DNA from: Agrobacterium fabrum str. C58
GTDB lineage: Bacteria; Pseudomonadota; Alphaproteobacteria; Rhizobiales; Rhizobiaceae
Length of the DNA: 64,000 nucleotides
Direction: 5' to 3'
Assembly (NCBI RefSeq): GCF_000092025.1
Contig: NC_003063.2
Span: 1,555,501-1,619,500, forward strand
Below the pieces are notes generated by a model. It was not told the origin of the DNA, made no database searches, and saw only the letters and a list, made by a program, of their open reading frames with translations. Below are positions 36,833-47,759 of the stretch, one piece after another. Numbering within the stretch: the first letter of the stretch is position 1; each line of letters opens with the position of its first letter. Position numbers and translations under genes: made by a program.

Positions 36833-38146
36833 ATGACATTGAAGACCATTTTGCTGGGCGCATGCTCGGCACTCGCCTTTTCGACCCTTGCTTCCGCCGA
36901 AACGCTGACCATCGCCACCGTCAACAACGGCGACATGATCCGCATGCAGGGTCTGACCTCCGACTTCACCACCAAGAACCCCGACATCAAGGTGGAATGG
37001 GTCACGCTTGAAGAAAACGTCCTGCGCGAGCGCGTGACGACCGATATCGCCACCAATGGCGGCCAGTACGACATCATGACCATCGGCAACTATGAAGTGC
37101 CGATCTGGGCCAAGCAGGGCTGGCTGCTGCCGCTCGAAAAGCTTGGCGAAAAATACGACGTGGATGACATCCTGCCGGCGATCCGCGGTGGCCTTTCCGC
37201 CGAAGGCAAGCTTTATGCGGCGCCCTTCTACGGCGAATCCGCCATGATCATGTATCGCAAGGACCTGTTTGAAAAAGCCGGCCTGAAGATGCCTGACAAC
37301 CCGACCTGGGAATTCATCGGTGATGCTGCCCGCAAGATTACTGATCGCAAGACCGATATCAACGGCATGTGCCTGCGCGGCAAGGCCGGCTGGGGCGAGA
37401 ACATGGCGTTCATCAGCGCGCTCACCAACTCCTTTGGCGGCCGCTGGTTCGATGAGAACTGGAAGCCGCAGTTCGATCAGCCGGAATGGAAGAGTGCGCT
37501 TCAGTTCTACGTCGATCTGATGAAGGATGCCGGTCCGTCGGGTGCTTCCTCCAACGGCTTCAACGAAAACCTGACGCTGTTCCAGCAGGGCAAATGCGGC
37601 ATGTGGATCGATGCCACGGTGGCTGCTTCCTTCGTGTCAAACCCGAAGGATTCGACCGTTGCCGACAAGGTCGGTTATGCGCTCTTCCCGACGCATGGCG
37701 AGCTGAAGAACCACGGCAACTGGTTGTGGTCCTGGAACCTTGCTATCCCGAAGAGCTCGCAGAAGGCGGATGCCGCCGAGAAGTTCATCTCCTGGGCAAC
37801 CAGCAAGGAATATACCCAACTCGTCGCTGCCAAGGAAGGCTGGGCAAACGTGCCTCCGGGTACCCGCACCTCGCTTTACAAGAATGCTGACTATGAAAAA
37901 GCAGCCGCCTTCGCCAAGCCGACGCTTGCTGCGATGGATGCCGCCGACATCACCAAACCGACCGTAAAGCCCGTGCCTTACACCGGCGGTCAGTTCGTGG
38001 CGATCCCTGAATTCCAGGCGCTCGGCACCACGGTCGGTCAGCTGTTCTCGGCGGTCGTTGCCGGCCAGTCCAGTGTCGAAGATGCGCTTGCCAGCGCCCA
38101 GTCGACAGCGACGCGTGAAATGACCCGCGCCGGTTACATCAAGTAA
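36833..38146 (+). CDS. smoE: Polyol (mannitol/sorbitol) ABC importer binding protein
   Basis: The 437-residue product carries a signal peptide of about 22 residues ending ASA-ETL. The mature SBP family 1 protein resembles SmoE (ATVNNGDMIRMQGLTSDFTT, then TTDIATNGGQYDIMTIGNYE). It captures a sugar alcohol in the periplasm. GGGAGGAAGAT precedes the ATG at 36833. It is the first of smoEFGK and is followed by a strong hairpin, which would favour high binding-protein levels. Confidence 0.92.
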   Translation: MTLKTILLGACSALAFSTLASAETLTIATVNNGDMIRMQGLTSDFTTKNPDIKVEWVTLEENVLRERVTTDIATNGGQYDIMTIGNYEVPIWAKQGWLLPLEKLGEKYDVDDILPAIRGGLSAEGKLYAAPFYGESAMIMYRKDLFEKAGLKMPDNPTWEFIGDAARKITDRKTDINGMCLRGKAGWGENMAFISALTNSFGGRWFDENWKPQFDQPEWKSALQFYVDLMKDAGPSGASSNGFNENLTLFQQGKCGMWIDATVAASFVSNPKDSTVADKVGYALFPTHGELKNHGNWLWSWNLAIPKSSQKADAAEKFISWATSKEYTQLVAAKEGWANVPPGTRTSLYKNADYEKAAAFAKPTLAAMDAADITKPTVKPVPYTGGQFVAIPEFQALGTTVGQLFSAVVAGQSSVEDALASAQSTATREMTRAGYIK

Positions 38147-38158
38147 TCCTCCTGAAGA

Positions 38159-38188
38159 TCGCTGTCCGGCGCCAATGCCGGGCAGCGA
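38159..38188 (+). other. Strong stem-loop between smoE and smoF
   Basis: TCGCTGTCCGGC (38159-38170) pairs over 12 bp, with one U-G wobble, with GCCGGGCAGCGA (38177-38188). No T-run follows; it probably protects smoE mRNA from 3' decay. Confidence 0.65.
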
Positions 38189-38318
38189 ACCTTGGGGGCG
38201 CAAGCTGCGAGCTGCGCGGCGGCCTTTAAGCCTTTCAAATCAAAACTGGAATGAGCCGGTTCTTCCGGATATGCCGGGCGCATATCGTGATGCCCGAGCC
38301 CATGGGGAGGTTAGTGCA

Positions 38319-39191
38319 ATGGCAACACGAAACACGAGCGGTCTGGCGCGGGTTATGCTTGCGCCTTCGGTGCTGCTTTTGCTGGTGTGGATGATCGTGC
38401 CCCTGGCGATGACGCTGTGGTTCTCGTTCCAGAACTACAATCTGCTCAACCCTGCCAATGTCAGCTTCGCGGGCCTGTTCAATTACCAGTATTTCTATAC
38501 CGATCCGGCCTTCTTCCAGTCGATCTGGAATACGCTGCTGATCGTCGGCGGCGTGCTGGTGATCACCGTCGTCGGCGGCATCGCCATTGCGCTCTTGCTC
38601 GACAATGACATCTTCGGTCAGGGCATCGTGCGCATCATGATCATCTCGCCCTTCTTCGTCATGCCGCCTGTTGCGGCGCTGGTGTGGAAGAACATGATCA
38701 TGCATCCCGGTTACGGCGTGCTTGCCGATCTGTCGCGCTTCTTCGGCCTGCAGCCGGTCGACTGGTTCGCGCAGTTTCCGCTGCTCTCCATCATCATCAT
38801 CGTCGCCTGGCAATGGCTGCCCTTTGCAACGCTGATCCTGCTCACCGCCCTGCAGTCGCTCGATGGCGAGCAGAAGGAAGCGGCCGAGATGGATGGCGCC
38901 AACTTCATCAACCGCTTCATCTACCTGACGCTGCCGCATCTTGCCCGCGCCATCACCGTCGTCATCCTCATCCAGACGATCTTCCTGCTCGGCGTTTACG
39001 CGGAAATCCTCGTCACCACCAATGGCGGCCCGGGTTATGCCTCCACCAACCTTGCCTTCCTCATCTATCGCACGGCGCTTCTGGGCTACGACGTCGGCGG
39101 CGCATCGGCCGGTGGCATCATCGCCGTCGTGCTCGCCAATATCGTCGCCATCTTCCTGATGCGCGCCGTCGGCAAGAACCTCGACCGTTAA
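38319..39191 (+). CDS. smoF: Polyol ABC importer permease (MalF-type)
   Basis: The 290-residue permease has six membrane segments beginning VMLAPSVLLLLVWMIVPLAM and the EAA loop DGEQKEAAEMDGANFINRFIYLTLP. The ATG at 38319 follows GGGGAGGTTAGTGCA. It pairs with the SmoG permease encoded 12 bp downstream. Confidence 0.92.
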   Translation: MATRNTSGLARVMLAPSVLLLLVWMIVPLAMTLWFSFQNYNLLNPANVSFAGLFNYQYFYTDPAFFQSIWNTLLIVGGVLVITVVGGIAIALLLDNDIFGQGIVRIMIISPFFVMPPVAALVWKNMIMHPGYGVLADLSRFFGLQPVDWFAQFPLLSIIIIVAWQWLPFATLILLTALQSLDGEQKEAAEMDGANFINRFIYLTLPHLARAITVVILIQTIFLLGVYAEILVTTNGGPGYASTNLAFLIYRTALLGYDVGGASAGGIIAVVLANIVAIFLMRAVGKNLDR

Positions 39192-39203
39192 GGAGAAGCG
39201 ATC

Positions 39204-40028
<825 letters not shown>

Positions 40029-40040
40029 GGAACGACAATA

Positions 40041-41039
<999 letters not shown>

Positions 41040-41164
41040 GGGGAGGCAACTCCGAAAGCACTGCCGCCTGATTGTCTTATGGCGCCGGGCGGTGCTCCGA
41101 CAGGCCGATTGCCCGGCAAGAGGGCGATCTGCACGACCAACGTTTCCCCTTCGAGGATCGTGAC

Positions 41165-42649
41165 ATGACATGCAAACTCTCCCTCGCCACGCTTGATGAA
41201 GCGAAAAAAACGGCGGCGGTTCCGGCCTATTCCCGGAACGATCTGTCCGCCGGCATCGTGCATTTCGGCGTTGGCAATTTCCACCGCGCCCATCAGGCGG
41301 TCTATCTTGATGACCTGTTCAACACCGGTGCGGACCACGACTTCGCCATCATCGGCGCCGGCGTTCTGCCTTCCGATGCCACGATGCGCGAAAAACTTGC
41401 CGCACAGGATTTCCTGACCACTGTCGTCGAGCAGGACAATAATCGCACCGGTGCGCGCGTCACCGGGCCGATGATCGACATTCTGAAAGTTGGCGATACC
41501 CAGGCCATCATCGATACGCTTGCCGATCCGAAAATCCGCATCGTTTCGATGACGATTACCGAGGGCGGTTATTTCATCGATGCCTCCGGCTCCTTCAATC
41601 CGCAGCATCCGGCCATTGCCGAAGACGGCAAGAACCCGTCCGCTCCGAAAACCGTGTTCGGTTTCATCGTTGCCGGGCTGAAGGCGCGGCGCGATAAGGA
41701 CCTGCAGCCCTTCACCGTCATGTCCTGCGACAACATTCCCCACAATGGCAAGGTGACGAAAAACGCGGTGGTCGGGCTGGCAGCGCTCTCCGACCCGGCC
41801 TTTGCCAACTGGATCGGCGAAAATGTCGCCTTTCCGAATTCCATGGTCGACCGCATCACCCCCGCCACCGGCGAGCGTGAACGCAATATCGCCCGTGACG
41901 ATTTCGGCATCGAGGATAATTGGCCGGTCTTCTGCGAAGAGTTCAAGCAATGGGTGATGGAGGATAATTTCCCCGCAGGCCGTCCGGCGCTCGAGAAAGC
42001 GGGCGTCCAGTTCGTCAAGGATGTTGCGCCCTACGAGCACATGAAGATCCGCATCCTGAATGGTGGCCACGCGGCAATCGCCTATCCGGCAGCGCTGCTC
42101 GACATTCATTTCGTGCATGAGGCGATGGAGCATCCGCTGATCCGGGCGTTTCTGGCCAAGCTCGAAAAAGACGAGATCATCCCGGTCATTCCGCCGGTAC
42201 CTGACACCGACCTCAACGACTATTTCGGGCTGATCGAGCGCCGTTTCCTCAACCCGAAGATTGGCGATACCATTCCGCGCCTCGCGCAGGATGGTTCCAA
42301 CCGCCAGCCGAAATTCATCCTGCCCTCCACTTTAGATCGGCTGTCGCGCGGCGAGGATATCGTCGGGCTGTCGCTGGTTTCGGCCCTGTGGTGCCGTTAT
42401 TTCTACGGCACGTCGGACAGCGGCAAGGAAATAGTCTTCAACGACGCTAGCGCCGAGCGACTGCAGGCTGCCGCCATCAAGGCCAAGGATGACCCGGTGG
42501 CCTTCCTTGCCCTCGACGACATCTTCGGGGAGGTTGCCGAATCGGCGCTTTTCCGTAAACGCTTCTCCCATGCACTGACGACGCTGTGGCAAGAAGGCAC
42601 GGCGAAGACCTTGCAGCTTTATCTGGATGACAAGCTGGCTGAAAAGTGA
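41165..42649 (+). CDS. mtlK: Mannitol 2-dehydrogenase (long-chain polyol dehydrogenase)
   Basis: The 494-residue NAD-dependent enzyme oxidises mannitol (also arabitol or sorbitol in relatives) to the ketose. It shows the family motif GVGNFHRAHQAVYLDDL, DRITPAT and the catalytic block KIRILNGGH (Lys-x4-Asn-x2-His). Length is normal. The ATG at 41165 follows GAGGATCGTGAC. The importer genes lie upstream and HAD and FGGY kinase genes downstream. Fructose would be the product from mannitol; xylulose from D-arabitol. Confidence 0.93.
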   Translation: MTCKLSLATLDEAKKTAAVPAYSRNDLSAGIVHFGVGNFHRAHQAVYLDDLFNTGADHDFAIIGAGVLPSDATMREKLAAQDFLTTVVEQDNNRTGARVTGPMIDILKVGDTQAIIDTLADPKIRIVSMTITEGGYFIDASGSFNPQHPAIAEDGKNPSAPKTVFGFIVAGLKARRDKDLQPFTVMSCDNIPHNGKVTKNAVVGLAALSDPAFANWIGENVAFPNSMVDRITPATGERERNIARDDFGIEDNWPVFCEEFKQWVMEDNFPAGRPALEKAGVQFVKDVAPYEHMKIRILNGGHAAIAYPAALLDIHFVHEAMEHPLIRAFLAKLEKDEIIPVIPPVPDTDLNDYFGLIERRFLNPKIGDTIPRLAQDGSNRQPKFILPSTLDRLSRGEDIVGLSLVSALWCRYFYGTSDSGKEIVFNDASAERLQAAAIKAKDDPVAFLALDDIFGEVAESALFRKRFSHALTTLWQEGTAKTLQLYLDDKLAEK

Positions 42650-42655
42650 CGTGAG

Positions 42656-43375
42656 ATGCGAGACGGGACCGGACCTCTGCTGATTTTCGATTGCGACGGT
42701 GTTCTCGTCGACAGCGAGCCGGTCTCGATTGCGGTGCTTCTCGACATGCTCTCCCATCTCGGCGTGACGATGGGGGAGGAAGAGGCTTATGAGCGCTTTC
42801 TCGGCCGCAGCGTCGCCAGCATGACGACGACCCTGTTCGAGGAGTACGGTGTCGAAACCGACATCGATTTTCTCGACCATATGCGGGCGACGCTGTTCGA
42901 ACGCTTCCGCACCGAATTGAAGCCGATCGACGGTATTGCCGAGACGCTAGATGAGCTTCTGCCGCTGAAGCGCTGCGTCGCCTCCTCCAGCCAGCCGGAG
43001 CGCATCCGTTATTCGCTGGGGCTGACGGGCCTGATCGACAAATTCGAGCCGCATGTCTTCAGCGCCACCATGGTGAGGAACGGCAAGCCGGCCCCCGATC
43101 TCTTCCTGCATGCGGCGCGCTCTATGGGGGTCGAGCCGCGTCAGTGCATCGTGATCGAGGATAGCCCGGCCGGCATTGCCGCCGCAAAAGCGGCCGGCAT
43201 GGGCGTTTTTGCCTTCACCGGCGGATCGCATGCGCGCTTCCCCGCCTTCCGTGAAAAGATCGCTGGTCTCGGGGCAGATGCCGTGTTTGACGCGATGCCG
43301 GATTTGGTCCAACTTGTCGGCAGCTATGTGGGGAGGGGCGGTTTTGACGGCCAGGTGGAACGTGACGCAGGCTGA
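42656..43375 (+). CDS. HAD-superfamily hydrolase (subfamily IA, PGM/phosphatase type)
   Basis: The 239-residue product has HAD motif I FDCDGVLVDSE (Asp12, Asp14), motif II in CVASSSQPERI, and motifs III/IV in GKPAPDLFLHAA and VIEDSPAGIAAAKAAGM. It is similar in size to beta-phosphoglucomutase and sugar phosphatases. It starts 6 bp after the mtlK stop, so it is part of the polyol operon. It may remove phosphate from a sugar or polyol phosphate by-product; the substrate is unknown. Confidence 0.88.
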   Translation: MRDGTGPLLIFDCDGVLVDSEPVSIAVLLDMLSHLGVTMGEEEAYERFLGRSVASMTTTLFEEYGVETDIDFLDHMRATLFERFRTELKPIDGIAETLDELLPLKRCVASSSQPERIRYSLGLTGLIDKFEPHVFSATMVRNGKPAPDLFLHAARSMGVEPRQCIVIEDSPAGIAAAKAAGMGVFAFTGGSHARFPAFREKIAGLGADAVFDAMPDLVQLVGSYVGRGGFDGQVERDAG

Positions 43376-43432
43376 AGCTGATCTTGCCTGCCGCCGCCGG
43401 GTCGCTCCGCCAGGGATGGAATTGCAGTCTTG

Positions 43433-45007
43433 ATGCGTCAAAATCTCGTCGCTGTCGATGTCGGTACGGCGAGCGCCCGGGCCGGGATTTTCGATCCAGC
43501 CGGCCGGCTGCTCGCGCGCTCCATTCATCCCATCCTCATGCAGCGGCCGCGTGAAAACCACGCCGAGCACGATTCCACCGATATATGGAATGCCGTCTGC
43601 ATTGCCGTGAAGGCGGCGCTTGCCGATGCCGGCGTGCTGCCGCAAAGCATTGCCGCCATTGGTTTTGACGCCACCTGCTCGCTGGTCATCCGCGATGAGC
43701 GGGGGGAGCCGGTTTCGGTTTCCACGACCGATGACGACCGTTTCGACACCATCGTCTGGCTTGACCACCGCGCCATCGGCGAGGCCGACCGGCTGACGGC
43801 CTCGGGCCATCGGGTGCTCGATTTCGCCGGCAACAGCGTCTCGCCGGAAATGCAGATGCCGAAGCTGATGTGGCTGAAGACGCATATGCCGCAAAGCTGG
43901 TCGCGCATGTCCTTCGCCTTCGATCTCGCGGATTTCCTGACCTGGAAGGCGACCGGCTCGGCACAGCGCTCCAATTGCACGCAGACGGCGAAATGGAACT
44001 TCCTGGCGCAGGAACATCCCGGCTGGCAGGCGGATTATCTGGCCTTTGCCGGACTGGACGACCTGAAGGAGCGGGCAGGCCTGCCTGAAACTACCGTCAT
44101 GCCGGGCGGCGCCATCGGCCCGCTTTCGCCCGAGGCCGCCGCAGAACTTGGTCTCGATACCGGCTGCCAGGTGGCGGCGGGCATGATCGATGCCTATGCC
44201 GGTGCGCTCGGGGCTCTGGGTGGATGCCTTGCCGAGGATGTCGGTAAACATGTCGCGCTGATCGCCGGCACGTCGAGTTGCCTTGTCGCCATGTCCACGC
44301 AGCCGATGCCCGGCCGCAGCCTGTGGGGACCCTACTGGCAGGCGGTGCTGCCTGGCCACTGGCTGGTGGAGGGTGGGCAATCGGCTACCGGCGCGCTGCT
44401 CGACCATATCGTGCGCATGCATGCGGCGGGTGGCGAGCCGGATACGGCGTTGCATGCCCGCATCGTTGCGCGCGTCACTGAATTGCGCGAACTGGAGGGG
44501 GAGGCCTTTGCGGACCGGCTGCATGTTCTGCCTGACTTCCACGGCAACCGTTCGCCGCTTGCCGATCCGCATGCGGTCGGCGTCGTCAGCGGGCTGACGC
44601 TCGATACCTCCTTCGACAGTCTCTGCCGTCTTTATTGGCGCACCGCGATCGCGATCGCGCTCGGCGCGCGCCACGTGCTCGATGCCATGGAGCGTTTCGG
44701 TTATGCGGTGGAAACGCTGCATGTTACCGGCGGGCATGTGAAGAACCCGCTGTTGATGGAGCTTTACGCCGATGTGACGGGCAAGCGCATCGTGGTTCCC
44801 GCGACCGCCGATGCGGTGCTGCTCGGCACGGCGATGACGGCGGCGACGGCCGGGGGCGTGCATGCGAGCCTGGCGGCGGCAGGGGCCGCCATGTATCCGG
44901 GCAATGCGGAAATCTCGGGCAATCCGGCGCTGGCGGCGCATTACGAGCGGGATTATCGCCGTTTCCTCGCCATGTACCGGCATCGCCAGGAACTGGAAAG
45001 TCTTTGA
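43433..45007 (+). CDS. FGGY-family carbohydrate (pentulose) kinase
   Basis: The 524-residue kinase has AVDVGTASARAG at the N terminus, IGFDATCSLVIRD, the WLDHRA motif, and GTSSCLVAMST at the phosphate-binding site, with TGGHVKNPLLMELYADVTG near the C terminus. It resembles the D-ribulokinase-like FGGY pentulose kinases more than xylulokinase. TTG at 43430 directly precedes the ATG at 43433. It ends the polyol operon. A ketose kinase acting on the dehydrogenase product is the likely role; ribulose or a rare ketose is as likely as fructose. Confidence 0.87.
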   Translation: MRQNLVAVDVGTASARAGIFDPAGRLLARSIHPILMQRPRENHAEHDSTDIWNAVCIAVKAALADAGVLPQSIAAIGFDATCSLVIRDERGEPVSVSTTDDDRFDTIVWLDHRAIGEADRLTASGHRVLDFAGNSVSPEMQMPKLMWLKTHMPQSWSRMSFAFDLADFLTWKATGSAQRSNCTQTAKWNFLAQEHPGWQADYLAFAGLDDLKERAGLPETTVMPGGAIGPLSPEAAAELGLDTGCQVAAGMIDAYAGALGALGGCLAEDVGKHVALIAGTSSCLVAMSTQPMPGRSLWGPYWQAVLPGHWLVEGGQSATGALLDHIVRMHAAGGEPDTALHARIVARVTELRELEGEAFADRLHVLPDFHGNRSPLADPHAVGVVSGLTLDTSFDSLCRLYWRTAIAIALGARHVLDAMERFGYAVETLHVTGGHVKNPLLMELYADVTGKRIVVPATADAVLLGTAMTAATAGGVHASLAAAGAAMYPGNAEISGNPALAAHYERDYRRFLAMYRHRQELESL

Positions 45008-45045
45008 TTTATTAGATTGGAATTATGGCTGGCGGCTGCCGCCTG

Positions 45046-45072
45046 TTTCTTCTCCCCGGCGGCGAGAAGAAA
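45046..45072. repeat. Solo RIME-like hairpin
   Basis: TTTCTTCTC and GAGAAGAAA flank CCCGGCGGC: one arm of the RIME-like mosaic lying alone between the convergent FGGY kinase and RpiR genes. It could act as a bidirectional terminator. Confidence 0.6.
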
Positions 45073-45111
45073 CAAGTGGTAGCCGCTCGATCCTGTCGCC
45101 CTGAAGCGCAA

Positions 45112-45942
45112 TCAGCTGCGCAGTGAGCGCTTCAGGGCTGCTAGGTTCTTCACCCGGGCCTTGCCGGCGTCGTCCGCCCCGGCGCTCAGCGCGCAAAGGG
45201 TGAATTCCAGCAGGGAGACCAGTTGCAGCAGGCCCTGGCCGCCATTCTGGCTCTGCGGCATGGCAAGACAGAGATCGACGCTTTCCGGTCCCCATTCGTA
45301 AAAACGGGTGGTGATCAGAAGGGTTCTGTAACCGCCCTTACGGGCCGTGGTCGACAGGCGCTGCAGGGGCAACAGGTTGCCGCCGCAATCCATGATGACG
45401 AGCAACGTGCGCGCGGGGTCGTAATCCCACAGGGCGACATAGGCGGCATTGTCGCTGCCGAGATAGTGAATATGGCCCCGGCACTCTAAAAGCCGCCCGT
45501 AAAAATGCCGGCCGGCATCAAGCCCTTCCGGAGAGGTCGCCAGACAGACATCGTCCGCCGAGGTGATCTCGTTCATGGCAAGACGCCAGATCGTCTGGGT
45601 GGTCATGTCGAAGGCGGTCTGGATCGCCTGGATCTGCTGCGACAGAAGCTGTGAGAACGGGTTGGAATGCCGTTCGCCGCCTTCGGCCGTCACCGGCTGG
45701 TCTGCGCCGACGGTTTCTTCCGCGTGGCGCAGGTCGGCACGGATATCGCTGAATTGCCGGTATCCCAGAGAACGCAGGAAACGGCCGACCGTCATCGGGC
45801 TGAGGCTGAGCTTGGCGGCCAGCGTCTGTGCCGTCTCAAACGGCAACTCGTCCAGATGTTCGATCAGATATTTGGCAATCTTGCGCTCGGAAGGGGTGCC
45901 TGCCTTCATGGCGCGCGTCAGGTTCAACAGCAGCTTTTCCAC
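45112..45942 (-). CDS. RpiR/MurR-family regulator with SIS domain
   Basis: The product (276 residues) has an N-terminal RpiR HTH (TPSERKIAKYLIEHLDELPF, AAKLSLSPMTVGRFLRSLGY) and a C-terminal SIS sugar-phosphate domain beginning near residue 110 (LATSPEGLDAGRHFYG, then LLVIMDCGGNLLPLQRL). The GTG at 45942 was chosen because AAGAGG lies five bases before it; a TTG at 45999 and an ATG at 45906 are alternatives with weaker sites. It is convergent with the FGGY kinase gene and could sense the phosphorylated product of the polyol pathway. Confidence 0.85.
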   Translation of the reverse strand: MEKLLLNLTRAMKAGTPSERKIAKYLIEHLDELPFETAQTLAAKLSLSPMTVGRFLRSLGYRQFSDIRADLRHAEETVGADQPVTAEGGERHSNPFSQLLSQQIQAIQTAFDMTTQTIWRLAMNEITSADDVCLATSPEGLDAGRHFYGRLLECRGHIHYLGSDNAAYVALWDYDPARTLLVIMDCGGNLLPLQRLSTTARKGGYRTLLITTRFYEWGPESVDLCLAMPQSQNGGQGLLQLVSLLEFTLCALSAGADDAGKARVKNLAALKRSLRS

Positions 45943-46240
45943 CAACGCCTCTTTTATTTTATAATTATTGAACGGTGATGCATTCGCGCGCCCGTGCAAG
46001 CGTGCGAACCACGATTTGACGGTGGAGACGAGCTTTCCCGGCCATGTCCTCCACCGGACCGGAATGCGAATTATCGTAGATGGTTTATTATATTTTAGAG
46101 CTATCTTTTATTCAAGGGAAATTCCATTTGCGGTTTAACTCCCCCCAGCGGGCGTCACGCCCTGTCTTGCGGAGTGAACGGCCAGCGCCTATCTCGGTGT
46201 TGAAAGAGTTTCAACGCCAGAGGCGTCAAGGGAGTTCCGA

Positions 46241-46978
46241 ATGATATTTGATGCGGCGCGGTTGGCATTTGGCAATCTCTTTGCCGCCGAGACCCGGTCG
46301 GTATTCTGGAAGGTGCTGGGGCTGACGTTGCTGGTGCTGGCGGCGCTTTGGTTCGCCATCCGCTCCATCTTCATCTATTTCGCTTTGCCCTGGATCGATA
46401 CGCTTATCCCCGGCGTGCCCGATTGGGCCGGCTGGCTGAGCTTTGTTTTCGCCATTTTCGCCGGCATCGGGCTTGCCTTGGCGCTGGCGTTGCTCATTTC
46501 GCCGGTCACGGCCGTCATCGCCGGCCTGTTTCTTGATGATGTCGCCGACGTGGTGGAGAAACAGAACTACCCGGATGACCCGCCCGGCAAGGCAATGCCG
46601 ATCGGCGAAGCCGTGCTGTCATCGATCAAGTTTTTCGGCGTCGTCATTGCCGGCAACCTCGTAGCACTTTTGCTGCTGCTGGTGCCGGGCGTCAATCTCA
46701 TCGCGTTTTTTCTGGTGAACGGTTATCTGCTCGGCCGGGAATTTTTCGAGTTCGCGGCCATGCGTTTCCGCTCGCCCGCTGACGCCCGGTTGTTCCGGGT
46801 GAAACACCGCACCACGGTGTTCATGGCCGGGCTGGTGATTGCGGCATTCCTGGCGGTGCCGTTCCTGAACCTGCTGACGCCGCTTTTCGCCGCCTCGCTG
46901 ATGGTGCATCTGCACAAGGCCGTCAGCCGGCGCGATCCCTCATTCGCCGCCGGCGGCACCGAACAGCTGCGCGGGTAG
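46241..46978 (+). CDS. EI24/CysZ-type membrane protein
   Basis: The 245-residue product is an inner-membrane protein of the EI24/CysZ family with four to six hydrophobic segments: VLGLTLLVLAALWFAIRSIF, LSFVFAIFAGIGLALALAL, GVVIAGNLVALLLLLVPGV, and VFMAGLVIAAFLAVPFLNLL. The E. coli relative CysZ imports sulfate; no cys genes are near, so the role here is open. AAGGGAGTTCCGA precedes the ATG. Its last 39 bp overlap the end of nth on the other strand. Confidence 0.82.
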   Translation: MIFDAARLAFGNLFAAETRSVFWKVLGLTLLVLAALWFAIRSIFIYFALPWIDTLIPGVPDWAGWLSFVFAIFAGIGLALALALLISPVTAVIAGLFLDDVADVVEKQNYPDDPPGKAMPIGEAVLSSIKFFGVVIAGNLVALLLLLVPGVNLIAFFLVNGYLLGREFFEFAAMRFRSPADARLFRVKHRTTVFMAGLVIAAFLAVPFLNLLTPLFAASLMVHLHKAVSRRDPSFAAGGTEQLRG

Positions 46979-47722
46979 TTCCACCAGCGGGGCTGGAATA
47001 TCGAAGGTCTTTTCCGGCGATTTGCAGATATCGGCAATCACGCAGCGTTCGCATTCCGGCTTGCGCGCCTTGCAGCAATAACGCCCATGCAGGATCAGCC
47101 AGTGATGCGCATGGAACAGATATTGTTCGGGGATGATGCGGACCAGCCGGTCTTCTACCTCGTCAGTGGTTTTGCCGGGCGCAAGACAGAGCCGGTTGGC
47201 AATGCGGAACACATGTGTGTCCACTGCAAGCGTCGGCACGCCGAAGGCCATCGACATCACCACATTGGCCGTCTTCCTGCCGACCCCCGGCAGGGTCACC
47301 AGCTCCTCGCGGGTTTTTGGCACCTCGCCGCCGAAATTGTCGATCAGCATCTGCGATAGCGCGATGACGTTTTTTGCCTTGTTGCGGTAGAGGCCGATGG
47401 TCTTGATATGGCCGATCAGTTGTTCCTCACCGAGCGCCAGCATTTTTTCCGGCGTATCCGCCACCTTGAACAGGGCGCGGGTCGCCCGGTTCACACCGAC
47501 ATCGGTCGCCTGCGCGGAAAGCGCCACGGCTACCAGCAGGGTGAAGGGATTGGTGTGTTCCAGCTCGCCTTTCGGCTCTGGCCGCTGGATGGAAAAACGG
47601 CGGAAGATTTCGGTGAGTTCGTCCTTCGAATAGGCCGTTTTCACCCGCACGGGTTTGCGCCGCTGCGCCGGAATTGACTTTTTCAATGTTTGGGTGCTGG
47701 ATCGTTTCTTGGCGACTGTCAT
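46940..47722 (-). CDS. nth: Endonuclease III
   Basis: The 260-residue DNA glycosylase/AP lyase removes oxidised pyrimidines. Helix-hairpin-helix and catalytic Lys are in LPGVGRKTANVV, the catalytic Asp in VDTHVFRIANR, and the 4Fe-4S cluster in CKARKPECERCVIADIC (C-x6-C-x2-C-x5-C). A basic N-terminal extension of about 35 residues exceeds the E. coli length. It overlaps the EI24 gene tail-to-tail by 39 bp. Confidence 0.95.
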   Translation of the reverse strand: MTVAKKRSSTQTLKKSIPAQRRKPVRVKTAYSKDELTEIFRRFSIQRPEPKGELEHTNPFTLLVAVALSAQATDVGVNRATRALFKVADTPEKMLALGEEQLIGHIKTIGLYRNKAKNVIALSQMLIDNFGGEVPKTREELVTLPGVGRKTANVVMSMAFGVPTLAVDTHVFRIANRLCLAPGKTTDEVEDRLVRIIPEQYLFHAHHWLILHGRYCCKARKPECERCVIADICKSPEKTFDIPAPLVELPAQLFGAAGGE

Positions 47723-47759
47723 GCACTATCTATAGCCAGCGCGGCCAAAGGAAAGCAAC

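Noticed and set aside
42947..44983. A 678-codon minus-strand frame opposite the HAD and FGGY kinase genes
   Set aside because: The composition is a mirror of the plus-strand genes (many His, Arg, Gly, Ala). No family motif was seen, and the plus-strand genes are well supported.
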